DNA of 6,168 nucleotides from Desulfurococcales archaeon (GTDB lineage Archaea > Thermoproteota > Thermoprotei_A > Sulfolobales > AG1). Position 1 is the stretch's first letter. Every line of letters begins with the position of its first letter. The stretch lies in the NCBI GenBank assembly GCA_026990885.1, contig JALXCO010000137.1, positions 1-6,168 of the forward strand, in the 5' to 3' direction. Under the pieces are notes generated by a model. The model saw only the letters and a list, made by a program, of their open reading frames with translations. It was not told the origin of the DNA and did no database searches. The position numbers and the translations under genes are program-made. Of this stretch, positions 1-4,321 are shown piece by piece.

Positions 1-420
1 TTTAACCTTGAAGCCAACGATCCCGCTCAACACGCGCCAAGTAAGCATGTTGCTGTGGTGGTCCGTGATAGTCACTATAACCTCGTCGCCAGGCTTCAGA
101 AATCTCATAGAAATCATTAGGGAGGCCAGAGCCAGCCCGTGGGAAGCGTTGTATACGGGAATCAGCTCCTCGAAATCGGCGTTGATGAACCTCGAGATCT
201 CACGTAGGGAATCCTCAAAAAGCTCTGTGGCCTCCATACTGAGTGTGTGTACACCCCTATGGATATTAGAGTAGTGGTTTTCATATACCTCTCTAACCCT
301 CTCAATCACCTGGATAGGCTTTAGCGTTGTGGCGTTGTTGTCGAAGTAGATCAGCTCTCTACCATTGATCCTTCTCGACAGAATAGGGAAATCCTTCCTG
401 ATCCGCTCAACATTAAGCAT
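1..420 (-). CDS. sufS: SufS-type cysteine desulfurase, N-terminal part (cut by window edge)
   Basis: This is a class V, PLP-dependent aminotransferase-fold enzyme. Family members remove sulfur from cysteine as an enzyme-bound persulfide for Fe-S cluster and other sulfur assembly in the cytoplasm. The 140 residues seen carry family landmarks: DNNATT at 27-32 (usual form DNAATT), the stretch NIHRGVHTLS at 52-61, and DHHSNMLTW at 120-128, which matches the SufS/CsdA segment containing the histidine that stacks on PLP. The usual GTTE-like motif is replaced by NASHG at 91-95. Family members are about 400 residues, so roughly two thirds lies beyond the left edge, including the PLP lysine and the active-site cysteine. 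The ATG at 418-420 has a GAGGT Shine-Dalgarno at 429-433 and a TATA-like box further up. Without the C-terminal half a related class V enzyme (selenocysteine lyase or isopenicillin-epimerase-like) cannot be excluded. Confidence 0.82.
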   Translation of the reverse strand, partial: MLNVERIRKDFPILSRRINGRELIYFDNNATTLKPIQVIERVREVYENHYSNIHRGVHTLSMEATELFEDSLREISRFINADFEELIPVYNASHGLALASLMISMRFLKPGDEVIVTITDHHSNMLTWRVLSGIVGFKVK

Positions 421-428
421 TATATGGG

Positions 429-433
429 ACCTC
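429..433 (-). promoter_or_regulatory. Shine-Dalgarno of the cysteine desulfurase gene
   Basis: On the minus strand GAGGT lies 8 bases before the ATG at 420. This is good anti-Shine-Dalgarno complementarity at normal spacing and it fixes the start. Confidence 0.7.
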
Positions 434-458
434 TATTAATATCTCTATGTCTAGCCGT

Positions 459-468
459 AAAATATAAT
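459..468 (-). promoter_or_regulatory. TATA-like box for the cysteine desulfurase gene
   Basis: The minus strand reads TTATATTTTA here. With the usual 25-27 base spacing, transcription would start near 437 and give a leader of about 17 bases that contains the GAGGT site. The gene therefore probably has its own promoter and does not depend only on read-through from the upstream gene at 514-978. Confidence 0.5.
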
Positions 469-494
469 GCATCAAACTACACAGCCCAACAGCC

Positions 495-516
495 TAGCCA
501 GGGGGTCCCCCAGCTA
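495..516 (-). terminator. GC-rich hairpin overlapping a stop codon
   Basis: In the minus-strand RNA the 22 bases beginning with the TAG stop of the upstream gene fold on themselves. Four Watson-Crick pairs (UAGC with GCUA) are followed by two G-U wobbles and three to four G-C pairs, closing on a 2-4 base loop. On the plus strand the two wobble positions become C-A mismatches, so the structure suits only the minus-strand transcript. Archaeal terminators normally depend on T-tracts, so this may equally be a 3'-end stabiliser. A T-rich stretch follows about 30 bases later. Confidence 0.45.
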
Positions 517-978
517 TGTCCCGGGCCACCTTCTCCAGTCCCCAAACTTTCTATCGTACTCGGGGCACCCTCTACGGTAGTAGAAGTGATCGCCAATCCT
601 ATCCGTGTTAACGAGCATCCTATACAGTATCTCATCAAGTAATCCCGGCTTCTTCAACTGGTCCCTCAGCCTCCTGCTGCAGATCTTTATAAACTCAACC
701 ATATCTTTCCTAGAGGGGGTGTATATTATGATGACCCCTCTACTTAAGACACGCATGATTCCAGGCTCTACAGTGTGTTTCATGCTCCACTCCTTATGAT
801 CTCTGACTATTTCCTCGATTATCATTAAGGCCCTGTTGATATCTCTAAAAGCGGAATAGGGGATCCCTAGCTTCCAGCATCTGAGCGAGTGCCCGCTTTG
901 AATGTCCCTTTCGTAAGCTAGCCAGCACTCCCTGCATTTTCTTCTCCAATCCCTATTGTTTACGTGTCTCCATCTCAA
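514..978 (-). CDS. Hypothetical Cys/Trp/Arg-rich protein, 154 aa
   Basis: I do not recognise this protein. It is basic and soluble-looking, with no membrane segment. The N-terminal 40 residues hold CRECW (C15, C18) and LRCW (C34), a possible zinc- or Fe-S-binding cluster. C100 and C138 (in RRGCPEY) lie further on. The middle (about 42-125) looks helical, broken by a hydrophobic GVIIIYTPS strand at 81-89. Six Trp and many Arg residues suggest nucleic-acid or RNA contact, but that is inference. The start is a TTG at 976-978: no in-frame ATG or GTG exists upstream before the stop at 1009-1011, and no Shine-Dalgarno is visible, so the message is probably leaderless or short-leadered. The gene is divergent from the PadR-like regulator and lies 93 bases upstream of the cysteine desulfurase on the same strand. 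It is likely real because the reading frame is long and has an ordered composition. Confidence 0.65.
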   Translation of the reverse strand: MRWRHVNNRDWRRKCRECWLAYERDIQSGHSLRCWKLGIPYSAFRDINRALMIIEEIVRDHKEWSMKHTVEPGIMRVLSRGVIIIYTPSRKDMVEFIKICSRRLRDQLKKPGLLDEILYRMLVNTDRIGDHFYYRRGCPEYDRKFGDWRRWPGT

Positions 979-1017
979 TACATTATCATCTTCTATTATA
1001 ATAGCTATCTATAACGC

Positions 1018-1027
1018 TATTTATATG
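1018..1027. promoter_or_regulatory. TATA-like box in a divergent intergenic region
   Basis: The plus strand reads TATTTATATG and the minus strand CATATAAATA. On the plus strand the box lies about 20-27 bases before the TTG at 1047, which is leaderless spacing. On the minus strand it lies about 44 bases from the TTG at 978 and would give a leader of about 18 bases. One near-symmetric box may serve both genes. A second minus-strand candidate, TATTATAATA at 994-1003, is closer to 978. Confidence 0.45.
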
Positions 1028-1046
1028 GGTTTTCACACACTAGTTA

Positions 1047-1520
1047 TTGGATTGGTGCATATATTTGATCATTAGTATCGAGGGGGAGAGATTAAGCATT
1101 CTTCAGGTAGCGATCCTTCTCTACCTAGCGGATAGCCCGCGGAGAGCTAGCGATCTTCTAGAGGTATTTAGCAGAAGAGGCCTCAAATCGAGAAGCTCGT
1201 TCTACACCGCGGTATATGAGCTGATGAACAGGGGATATATTGAGCGCACACATCCAAGAAACCTAGAGCTTAGATTGACCGAGAAGGGGCGCAGGATCCT
1301 TAGTATACTTGGCTCTATGATAGATCGTGAGATAAGATCCCTAATAGGCGTCGTGGATATCTTGGCTGAGAAAATAGGTTTCGATAAACCTAGATTCAGA
1401 AGCTTAGCTGATGAGCTCGAAGATCCCGAAGACCTGGAGGAGTACCTAGAGTTCCTTAAGTTGGAGATGGATAAGGTTAAGGCGAAGCTTAAAGGCTGGA
1501 GAAAAATAAGTGTTGGGTAG
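1047..1520 (+). CDS. PadR-like winged-helix transcriptional regulator
   Basis: This is a probable DNA-binding regulator of the PadR family. The winged helix spans about residues 17-88: LSILQVAILLYLA as helix 1, SRSSFYTAVYELMNRGYIER (49-68) as the recognition-helix region, and a wing ending in LRLTEKG at 75-81, which is typical of PadR proteins. The C-terminal part (about 88-150) is helical, with charged heptad-like residues at 128-150. This matches the dimerising tail of PadR proteins, and the total of 157 aa is near the family's usual length. The start is uncertain. TTG at 1047 sits 20-27 bases after a TATA box (leaderless model). TTG at 1065 has GGTG at 1054-1057 seven bases before it (short-leader model) and removes six residues. 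Its target and ligand are unknown. The dyads elsewhere in the window are candidates but unproven. Confidence 0.8.
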   Translation: MDWCIYLIISIEGERLSILQVAILLYLADSPRRASDLLEVFSRRGLKSRSSFYTAVYELMNRGYIERTHPRNLELRLTEKGRRILSILGSMIDREIRSLIGVVDILAEKIGFDKPRFRSLADELEDPEDLEEYLEFLKLEMDKVKAKLKGWRKISVG

Positions 1521-1547
1521 CTACCAATCGATCCTGGCTATCGAAAG

Positions 1548-1916
1548 CTAGTCTATAGGGATCCTCCTCATAGCCTCCCTCTTAAATGCCGTGATGACCA
1601 GCACGCCATCCTCGTATTTAGCCTTTACCCTATCCGGATCTATTGGCTCGTCTAGATCTATTTTGAAGCTGTACCTCCTCCTATACGGAAGATCCTTCTT
1701 CGTCTCACCAGAAACCCTTATTAGATTTTCTCTAGCATATATCTTCAACGCGTCTTTTTCGGCTCCGGGCATCTCAATATATATGTCGTATCTGTCGTCT
1801 CTATCGCTTAAATGATACCTATTATCAAGCTCCACATCTTGTTTGGCGGGTTCCTGTCCTATACTGATTCTCTTGCCCCCAGATACTATATACATCTTAA
1901 TTTTGGGGTCAATCAA
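1548..1916 (-). CDS. hsp20: Small heat-shock protein (Hsp20/alpha-crystallin family)
   Basis: This is an ATP-independent holdase chaperone that binds unfolding proteins as large oligomers in the cytoplasm. The alpha-crystallin domain covers about residues 42-112, starting at YDIYIEMPGAEKDALKI and ending in the signature A-x-x-x-x-GVL (A99 to L106). The C-terminal I-P-I at 119-121 is the I-x-I/V tail that docks into a neighbouring subunit. The N-terminal arm is short (about 40 residues) and hydrophilic. The 122-residue length is at the short end for the family. The TTG at 1914-1916 is preferred because TATA-like sequence lies 19-30 bases upstream. ATG at 1893-1895 is the alternative and has no Shine-Dalgarno. 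The gene follows the DUF411 gene on the same strand after 54 bases and converges with the PadR-like gene, 27 bases apart. Confidence 0.93.
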   Translation of the reverse strand: MIDPKIKMYIVSGGKRISIGQEPAKQDVELDNRYHLSDRDDRYDIYIEMPGAEKDALKIYARENLIRVSGETKKDLPYRRRYSFKIDLDEPIDPDRVKAKYEDGVLVITAFKREAMRRIPID

Positions 1917-1928
1917 ATTGTTCGACCC

Positions 1929-1959
1929 AAAAACATATATCTAAAAACAGAATATATCT
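1929..1959 (-). promoter_or_regulatory. Hsp20 promoter with a tandem AGATATAT/T5 repeat
   Basis: The minus strand carries AGATATAT at 1952-1959 and again at 1935-1942, 17 bases apart. Each copy is followed within one to four bases by G and a run of five T (1943-1947 and 1929-1933). The copy nearer the gene is placed to act as the TATA box. The farther copy could be a second TATA box or an activator site. The T5 runs could also terminate transcription of the upstream DUF411 gene. Confidence 0.5.
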
Positions 1960-1970
1960 TTAAGCATGAC

Positions 1971-2465
1971 CTATCTATACACGGCATAGACGCCGTATTC
2001 CTGGCCCGTAAAATAGTAGATAACTAACTCGCTGAAAGCCCCGGGCATTCCAGGAGATCCCGGAGGCATCCCGGGCAGAGCGATCCCGTCTATATCGGGT
2101 TTCTCATTGAGCATCTCCACAATGACATCAACCGGTATGTGGCCCTCAACAACATACCCATCTACAACCCCGGTATGGCAGCTCCAAAGATCCTGTGGAA
2201 CACCGTATATGTTCTTTATGGATAACAGATCATCCACAAATACGCGTTTAACCTTTATGCCGTTTTGGATCAGATAGCTAATGTATTGATGGCAGCACGA
2301 GCATGTTGGGGAGAGGTATATCTCCATGTATATTTCTTCTCCGGGCTGATCACCCCGATCCATAAATAGGTTAGAGGCGTAGTAGAGATATACTATTGAG
2401 CCAAGCGAAATAGCCAAAACACCAAGTAGCGCCATATAGATTTTTCTCCTGGCTCCTCCACGCAT
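1971..2465 (-). CDS. DUF411/CopG-like membrane-anchored thioredoxin-fold metal protein
   Basis: This protein matches the DUF411 family, whose studied member CopG of proteobacterial copper resistance has a thioredoxin-like fold and a Cys-bound copper cluster. Residues 8-30 form a hydrophobic anchor or uncleaved signal preceded by RR, placing the rest outside the membrane. The core follows in family order: SPTCSCC at 52-58 (C55, C57, C58), VDDL at 77-80, YGVPQDLWSCHTGVVDGYVVEGHIP at 87-111 with C96 and H97, then a Met/Gly/Pro-rich stretch at 130-142 containing GMPPGSPGMPG, and a closing beta hairpin. All expected metal/thiol ligands are present. The ATG at 2463-2465 has GGGGG four bases upstream. 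No copper ATPase or CopA/CopB neighbour is visible, so a copper role is inferred from the family only. A thiol-redox function is the main alternative. Confidence 0.88.
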   Translation of the reverse strand: MRGGARRKIYMALLGVLAISLGSIVYLYYASNLFMDRGDQPGEEIYMEIYLSPTCSCCHQYISYLIQNGIKVKRVFVDDLLSIKNIYGVPQDLWSCHTGVVDGYVVEGHIPVDVIVEMLNEKPDIDGIALPGMPPGSPGMPGAFSELVIYYFTGQEYGVYAVYR

Positions 2466-2469
2466 TCAG

Positions 2470-2474
2470 CCCCC
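2470..2474 (-). promoter_or_regulatory. Weak Shine-Dalgarno of the DUF411 gene
   Basis: GGGGG on the minus strand lies four bases before the ATG at 2465. It is a partial match with short spacing, but it is the only candidate. Confidence 0.35.
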
Positions 2475-2495
2475 ATCATATATTGCGTGTAGACG

Positions 2496-2506
2496 TAAAA
2501 TATATA
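2496..2506 (-). promoter_or_regulatory. TATA-like box for the DUF411 gene
   Basis: The minus strand reads TATATATTTTA. Its centre is about 36 bases from the ATG, so transcription would begin around 2475 with a leader of about 10 bases that just includes the GGGGG site. It would also drive the downstream hsp20 gene if transcription reads through. Confidence 0.5.
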
Positions 2507-2537
2507 GAAGGGGGCGCCAAATATAGTATATTGGGTT

Positions 2538-2556
2538 AAGCGGGATAGTACCGCTT
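2538..2556. repeat. Inverted repeat AAGCGG-N7-CCGCTT
   Basis: A perfect 6-base inverted repeat with a 7-base spacer lies between the divergent DUF411 and HTH-CBS genes, next to an 89% A+T tract (2561-2640). It could be an operator for a dimeric winged-helix protein or a small hairpin. It lies upstream of both likely TATA boxes, at a distance where an activator or repressor site would be plausible. Confidence 0.35.
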
Positions 2557-2560
2557 GAAT

Positions 2561-2640
2561 TGTGATATATAGTTAATTTTATATATTAAAAATTTATTAA
2601 AGTAAATAAATAATTCTAATTTAATAGGATAATTATAGAG
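2561..2640 (+). promoter_or_regulatory. AT-rich promoter region of the HTH-CBS gene
   Basis: Seventy-one of 80 bases are A or T. Several TATA-like sequences occur (for example TTTATATATTAAAA near 2578 and AAATAAATAA near 2604), so the true box cannot be picked by eye. The box near 2604 would give a leader of about 30 bases that carries the Shine-Dalgarno. Confidence 0.4.
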
Positions 2641-2646
2641 AGTAAA

Positions 2647-2653
2647 GGGGGTG
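2647..2653 (+). promoter_or_regulatory. Shine-Dalgarno that decides the HTH-CBS start
   Basis: GGGGGTG differs by one base from GGAGGTG and ends nine bases before the ATG at 2663. The in-frame GTG at 2651 overlaps this site and so is an unlikely start. Confidence 0.6.
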
Positions 2654-2662
2654 CGGCCAGCA

Positions 2663-3565
2663 ATGAGGAGACTGACGGCAACACAAAGGGAGGTGCTTGA
2701 AACACTAGTTAGATTATATGATAAGGAGAAGAGATCTATAAAGAGCAAGGAGATAGCTACAATACTGAATAAGGATGAGGGCACAGTAAGAAATATTATA
2801 GCCTGGCTCAAAGGCATGGGGCTCATCGAAAGCCTAACGGGGCCATCAGGCGGTTACATACCCACGCTGAAGGCCTACGACGTTATAAAGGGTTCATCCG
2901 CACAAGGGGAAGAGTATGGCTATGGCGTTTTAACGGCTTTTGAGAACGGCAGTAAGTACAGATTTATAGCTAGGTCGCTAGAGATCATGGGGCTCCTCAC
3001 CGGAGGTCCCGTTAGAGCTGTAGTTAAGATCCTGGGGGACCTCAACAAGGTTAAGGAGGGCTCTAGAGTTAGGCTGGAATCGCTACTCTGGAGAAAGCTT
3101 GTTCTGGAGGGTGTGGTTAAGAGGATCAATATGTCGGCTGGGGAAATACTGGTTGAGATAGATAAGCTTGTGGCTATCCCGGATGAGTATGTTGAGAAGG
3201 TAGCTACCAAGAGCCTGATATATATCAAGCGGAATGAATCGCTAAAGGAGGCTGCAGAGAAGCTTATGAAGAACAAGATTAGAGGGGCCCCTGTTGTCGA
3301 TGAACGCAATGATGTTGTTGGATTCATAACCATGACAGACATAGCTGGAGCACTAGCCAAATACGGAAATCCCGAGGAGAGGGTGGAGCTCTACATGAAC
3401 CCCAAGGTTTTCACTATTAGCGAAAACGACACTATATTTGAGGCCATGAAGCTCATGGATCTATATAGGGTAGGGAGGCTGGTTGTAACCAACGATCGTG
3501 GAACACCATGCGGTATAATTACTAGAACAGATATACTTAAATATATAGCTGGCCTACATAAATGA
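2663..3565 (+). CDS. Winged-helix regulator with C-terminal CBS domain pair
   Basis: This is a predicted cytoplasmic transcription regulator controlled by adenine nucleotides. Residues 5-72 form a winged helix of the HrcA-like DNA-binding type found in archaeal HTH-CBS proteins: TATQREVLETLVRLY, then IKSKEIATILN, then the recognition helix DEGTVRNIIAWLKGMGLIES, then a GPSGGYIPT wing. Residues about 84-174 are a separate alpha/beta region of unknown role. CBS1 (about 183-231) contains IRGAPVVDERNDVVGFITMTDI. CBS2 (about 243-296) contains VGRLVVTNDRGTPCGIITRTDIL. Both carry the G-x-x-T-x-T-D-I pattern used for nucleotide ribose/phosphate binding. From this ATG the protein is 300 aa, a usual length. 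The order resembles COG2524-type archaeal regulators. Its targets are unknown; candidates are the AAGCGG dyad in its own upstream region and the downstream envelope genes. Confidence 0.87.
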   Translation: MRRLTATQREVLETLVRLYDKEKRSIKSKEIATILNKDEGTVRNIIAWLKGMGLIESLTGPSGGYIPTLKAYDVIKGSSAQGEEYGYGVLTAFENGSKYRFIARSLEIMGLLTGGPVRAVVKILGDLNKVKEGSRVRLESLLWRKLVLEGVVKRINMSAGEILVEIDKLVAIPDEYVEKVATKSLIYIKRNESLKEAAEKLMKNKIRGAPVVDERNDVVGFITMTDIAGALAKYGNPEERVELYMNPKVFTISENDTIFEAMKLMDLYRVGRLVVTNDRGTPCGIITRTDILKYIAGLHK

Positions 3566-3587
3566 TAATAATAAAAAACATAGAAAT

Positions 3588-3597
3588 CATGTACATG
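3588..3597. repeat. Palindrome CATGTACATG
   Basis: A perfect 10-base palindrome lies in the 92% A+T gap between the HTH-CBS gene and the membrane protein gene. It sits just upstream of the run of pure A/T that must contain the TATA box, a typical operator position. An outer AACAT (3577-3581) and ATGTT (3595-3599) add partial symmetry. Confidence 0.35.
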
Positions 3598-3639
3598 TTA
3601 AAAATAAATATATTTTAATTAATAATATTTTAAATTTTT
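3598..3639 (+). promoter_or_regulatory. Pure A/T tract, promoter of the membrane protein gene
   Basis: Forty-two consecutive bases contain no G or C. TATA-like sequence (AAATATATTTTAA, about 3606-3618) lies at a suitable distance for a start near 3638-3640. T-rich stretches in the same tract could end transcription of the HTH-CBS gene. Confidence 0.5.
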
Positions 3640-3646
3640 GGAGACT

Positions 3647-4243
3647 ATGGCGATTACGAGAGCTCCAAAAATACTACTTGGAGTGGGATTCATCTTCTCA
3701 GCTATAACAACAGGACTCCTGGGATTGGCTACATCCATCATAGGAATAGCGTTTGCTGGTCTAGCACTCATGGCATTATATACTTATCTCATTGGATTTA
3801 TTTTAAGAGGTATTGGCTGGATCGGTTTGGGCAGATCCTTTAGTAACCTCTATAAGATTACAGGCATAATGGTACTACTACTCGGTATAGGTGTAGTAAT
3901 GTTCTTTTTTATGAAAATTGCTTTAATGATGGCTCTTTTATGGAGCATATACACACTGCTAGAATTCTACTCGTACTCTACACTTAGAAAAGTTAGTAAG
4001 TTCTTTATGGGAGCCATGATAAGCATTTTAGGATTGATAATAGTAGACATAAATCTAATTGCTATACCAGATATCACTGGAGTTGTTGGTTCTTCAACGA
4101 TTTCTACTTCAACGCTTTCTACAGGGTTATTGATACTTGCTTTATCAGCCCTTTTAGCCGCTATAGGATCTTTCACAATGAAACCCCAGCAGAAAGAGGT
4201 TGAAGCAGAAAAAACAGAAGAAGAAACAGAAAAGGCCATATAG
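3647..4243 (+). CDS. Small multi-pass membrane protein with acidic tail
   Basis: I cannot assign this to a family with confidence. The 198 residues contain five or six hydrophobic segments: about 8-28, 31-53, 71-89, 90-107, 118-141 and 159-175. A Ser/Thr-rich loop (SSTISTSTLST) precedes the last one. The final 21 residues are hydrophilic, with seven Glu and four Lys. The opening APKILLGVGFIFSAI and the overall length resemble crenarchaeal DUF996/DUF973 membrane proteins of unknown function, a comparison by eye only. The start is ATG 3647 with GGAG at 3640-3643, although the three-base spacing is short. TTG at 3638 would add three residues and be leaderless. Base composition is more A+T-rich than in neighbouring genes, partly because of the hydrophobic codons. 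It lies 78 bases before the large surface protein and may work with it. Confidence 0.8.
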   Translation: MAITRAPKILLGVGFIFSAITTGLLGLATSIIGIAFAGLALMALYTYLIGFILRGIGWIGLGRSFSNLYKITGIMVLLLGIGVVMFFFMKIALMMALLWSIYTLLEFYSYSTLRKVSKFFMGAMISILGLIIVDINLIAIPDITGVVGSSTISTSTLSTGLLILALSALLAAIGSFTMKPQQKEVEAEKTEEETEKAI

Positions 4244-4270
4244 CCTGTCAACACGGATTTCAGGCCTAAA

Positions 4271-4289
4271 GGTAAAAGTAGATATTACC
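4271..4289. repeat. Inverted repeat GGTAA-N9-TTACC before the surface-protein TATA box
   Basis: A perfect 5-base dyad with a 9-base spacer ends one base before the TATA-like box. The spacing puts the half-sites about 14 bases apart centre to centre, which would fit a dimeric regulator. It is short enough to be chance in AT-rich DNA. Confidence 0.3.
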
Positions 4290-4298
4290 ATATATTAA
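4290..4298 (+). promoter_or_regulatory. TATA-like box for the surface-protein gene
   Basis: ATATATTAA is centred about 27 bases before the ATG at 4322. That spacing predicts initiation at or close to the ATG, which would leave the Shine-Dalgarno outside the transcript. The Shine-Dalgarno would then matter only on a read-through message from the upstream membrane protein gene. Confidence 0.45.
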
Positions 4299-4303
4299 TT
4301 TTT

Positions 4304-4315
4304 GGAGGTTGGTGG
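4304..4315 (+). promoter_or_regulatory. Double Shine-Dalgarno of the surface-protein gene
   Basis: GGAGGTTGGTGG contains two possible sites. GGTGG ends six bases before the ATG, and GGAGG lies seven bases further up. It fixes ATG 4322 as the start. Confidence 0.6.
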
Positions 4316-4321
4316 ATTTTT

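Noticed and set aside
8..274. Plus-strand open frame of 88 codons
   Set aside because: It lies entirely antisense to the clearly recognisable cysteine desulfurase and has no family features or Shine-Dalgarno.
728..734. ATGATGA resembling the C box of an archaeal C/D guide RNA
   Set aside because: No matching D' or D box (CTGA) is found at suitable spacing, and it lies inside the Cys-rich gene.
424..799. Two overlapping plus-strand open frames (424-642 and 605-799)
   Set aside because: They are antisense to the Cys-rich gene and its 3' hairpin, of low-complexity composition, and lack start signals.
1516..1525. Palindrome GGTAGCTACC at the stop codon of the PadR-like gene
   Set aside because: It has no loop, so it is not a hairpin. 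It includes the stop codon and lies between convergent genes, where chance is the simplest reading.
1591..2027. Plus-strand open frames opposite the hsp20 gene and its promoter
   Set aside because: They are mirror frames of a confident Hsp20 gene and its AT-rich upstream region.
2536..3360. Minus-strand open frames of 96 and 146 codons
   Set aside because: They are antisense to the HTH-CBS gene. The second is Ser/Thr/Leu-rich, as expected from the complement of an Arg/Glu/Lys-rich gene.
4240..4265. GCCTG...CAGGC hairpin after the membrane protein gene
   Set aside because: Five pairs around a 12-base loop, without a T-run at its foot, is too weak to call a terminator.
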